A stretch of 64,000 nucleotides of DNA from Rhodanobacter sp. C01. GTDB lineage: Bacteria; Pseudomonadota; Gammaproteobacteria; Xanthomonadales; Rhodanobacteraceae. The notes under the pieces are model-generated. The model was not told the origin of the DNA. It worked only from the letters and a program-made list of their open reading frames with translations, and ran no database searches. Positions 62,581 to 64,000 of this stretch are shown piece by piece (positions within the stretch are counted from its first letter, which is position 1; the number at the start of each line of letters is the position of its first letter). The stretch spans positions 496,001 through 560,000 of the forward strand of contig NZ_MUNR01000012.1 of the NCBI RefSeq assembly GCF_002001045.1, in the 5' to 3' direction. The position numbers were made by a program, and so were the translations under genes.

Positions 62581-62749
62581 CGTCAATCTCCATGTCGAGG
62601 GGGACCAAGCCAGTGTAGGCGCAGCAGCCTTCTCAAGACACCTCTACACGTCGACCAGGCCCTCATGAGCGTCACCGCAGCGTCATGCACTCGCCACACC
62701 GACGCAACGCCGGCAGTCGATACTGTGCCAAGCCAGCACAGGTATCGTC

Positions 62750-63910
62750 ATGCGCATCGGCATCGTCAGTGAAACCTATCCACCGGAAATCAACGGCGTT
62801 GCGCTGACCGTGCACAACCTCGCGGCCGGCCTCGCCGCACGTGGCCACAGCATTGACCTGATCCGTCCACGCCAGCCGCAGCCGCACCACGACGAACCAG
62901 GCATCGAAGTGCTCGACGTACCGGGCGGAGCACTGCCCCGTTATCCGGGCCTGCGCTTTGGCCTGCCGGCCGGTCGCAGCTTGCGCAGGCATTGGCTGCA
63001 ACACCGCCCTGATGCAATCTACGTCGCCACCGAGGGCCCACTGGGCTGGTCAGCGGTACGCACGGCTGCACGACTGGGCATTCCTGTCAGCAGCGGCTTC
63101 CACACCCGCTTCGACAGCTACGCCGATCATTACGGCATGGGCCTGCTCACATCGGTGGTACGCGGTTATCTGCGCCGTTTTCACCGACGCGCGGCAGCCA
63201 CCCTGGTGCCGACCGATGCCCTTGCACGGGAGTTGCGCGTCATGGGCATAGCCAACGCACGCCTGTTGCGTCGCGCGGTGGACACGCAGCTGTTCCATCC
63301 GAACCGGCGCGATGATGCCCTGCGCGACAGCTGGGGCGTCGATGCAGGCACGCCCGTGGTGCTCTACGTCGGACGCATCGCGCCGGAAAAGAATCTGGAA
63401 CTGGCAGTGCAGGCCTTTCGTGCAATCCAGCAACGAATGCCACGTGCGCGCTATGTCTGGGTCGGCGATGGTCCGGCACGCAGTGCGCTGGCAGCGGCAC
63501 ATCCGGATTTCATCTTTGCGGGCGTGCAGCGCGGTGAAGCGTTGGCGAAGCATTACGCCAGCGCGGACCTGTTCCCCTTTCCCAGCCTCAGCGAAACCTT
63601 CGGCAATGTGATCCTCGAGGCCCTGGCTGCCGGCCTGCCGGTGGTGGCCTATGCCGAGGGTGCGGCACGTGAGCATCTGATCGATGGCGTCAACGGTTAT
63701 CGCATCGAGTCGGGCAACGCGTCGGCTTTCATCGATGCTGCCATGCGACTCGCCTGCAACCCCGGGCTGATCCGGCACATGGGGCGTGCTGCCCACGCCG
63801 GCATGGCCGGACTTTCACCGGATGCGGTGATCCGCGACTTCGAAATCCTGTTGCGTGAGTTGGCCGAGGAGACCCAGCATGAACACATTGCCGCCGCTGC
63901 ACACGCCTGA
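62750..63910 (+). CDS. GT4-family glycosyltransferase
   Basis: 386 aa GT-B fold. N-terminal donor-independent domain (IVSETYPPEINGVALTVHNLAAGLAARGH), then the nucleotide-sugar domain with VVLYVGRIAPEKNLELAVQAF, the ExFG-like SLSETFGNVILEALAAGLPVVAY and AREHLI. Similar to SqdX/mannosyltransferase proteins; donor not resolved. A gene starting inside its 3' end (63879) follows. Confidence 0.93.
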   Translation: MRIGIVSETYPPEINGVALTVHNLAAGLAARGHSIDLIRPRQPQPHHDEPGIEVLDVPGGALPRYPGLRFGLPAGRSLRRHWLQHRPDAIYVATEGPLGWSAVRTAARLGIPVSSGFHTRFDSYADHYGMGLLTSVVRGYLRRFHRRAAATLVPTDALARELRVMGIANARLLRRAVDTQLFHPNRRDDALRDSWGVDAGTPVVLYVGRIAPEKNLELAVQAFRAIQQRMPRARYVWVGDGPARSALAAAHPDFIFAGVQRGEALAKHYASADLFPFPSLSETFGNVILEALAAGLPVVAYAEGAAREHLIDGVNGYRIESGNASAFIDAAMRLACNPGLIRHMGRAAHAGMAGLSPDAVIRDFEILLRELAEETQHEHIAAAAHA

Positions 63911-64000
63911 ACTTTCGATCGTATCGTCACGCCTCGCGCTGGACCGTCGGGTCTGCGTGGCGGCCAATCGCTGGGGTACCCGACGCGCAGTCGGATGGTT
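63879..64000 (+). CDS. Start of a gene cut by the window end (possibly PAP2 phosphatase)
   Basis: The frame begins at ATG 63879, 32 bp inside the 3' end of the glycosyltransferase gene, and stays open to the edge (about 40 codons; MNTLPPLHTPELSIVSSRLA). The region LDRRVCVAANRWGTRRAVGW resembles the start of some PAP2 lipid-phosphatase proteins found beside such glycosyltransferases. That identity is weakly supported. Confidence 0.5.
   Translation, partial: MNTLPPLHTPELSIVSSRLALDRRVCVAANRWGTRRAVGW

Noticed and set aside
1-64000. CRISPR arrays, rRNA genes and IS elements
   Set aside because: No spaced direct repeat array, rRNA-like sequence or transposase was seen while reading the window.

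Overview
The window is high-GC, gene-dense chromosomal DNA of a gammaproteobacterium, most likely order Lysobacterales (Xanthomonadales), family Rhodanobacteraceae (Rhodanobacter or Dyella-like). The reasons are a his operon headed by a TrpR-like (YerC-type) gene, the folC-SPOR protein-cvpA-purF order, a bTHX ribosomal protein gene, and the mix of MscS-DUF3772, DUF3348/DUF802, GFA and DUF72 proteins. This placement is inference from gene content; no 16S gene is present.

Layout. 1-1824: right end of an integrated element, with an open gene cut by the window edge, a tyrosine integrase and a displaced 3' fragment of tRNA-Pro(CGG). 1835-7666: DUF455 protein, then purF, cvpA, a SPOR protein and folC, all on the minus strand, and a small membrane protein. 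7762-10831: copper-type P-type ATPase with YHS domains, its MerR regulator and a MerR-type promoter with a 20-bp spacer. 10909-19584: two very small genes, murJ, a GNAT acetyltransferase, an ABC exporter, a GFA protein, an MscS channel, a VOC protein and a DUF3761 protein. 19860-28292: envelope and periplasmic hydrolases (esterase, NTF2-like protein, beta-lactamase-fold hydrolase), DUF72, a secreted barnase-like RNase with its barstar inhibitor, an S4 protein, arylamine N-acetyltransferase and a lipoprotein MsrA. 28384-38179: ABC exporter, parE, two fasciclin proteins, 3-hydroxyanthranilate dioxygenase, a NUDIX protein and two APC permeases. 38180-42222: a structured AT-rich spacer, HiPIP, the methionine-salvage genes mtnB-mtnD-mtnC and a C13 (legumain-like) peptidase.

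42247-46405 is a tightly overlapping four-gene minus-strand cassette (DUF3348, DUF802, OmpA/MotB-like, DUF2894). Its two central proteins look like a MotA/ExbB-type and a MotB/ZorB-type ion-driven stator pair with a very long coiled-coil tail. It resembles the ZorAB motor of Zorya defence but lacks recognisable Zorya effectors, and it is the best candidate for an undescribed system here. Directly upstream, 46533-47808 holds an attC-like site and two foreign-looking genes (GFA and a SLOG/TIGR00725 protein), suggesting a relic of an integron cassette.

47902-55341 is the complete his operon (hisR-like regulator, then G, D, C, B, H, A, F, IE), mostly with overlapping stop/start codons. It has a readable sigma70 promoter and a palindromic operator. 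55541-56790 is an ArsR-like regulator with a CPBP protease. 57088-59807 holds bTHX and a zinc cluster (CDF exporter, MerC-like protein, Zur) with a convincing Zur box. 59843-64000 ends with gltX, an outer-membrane-type transporter, a DUF4399 protein, a GT4 glycosyltransferase and the start of a gene cut by the window end.
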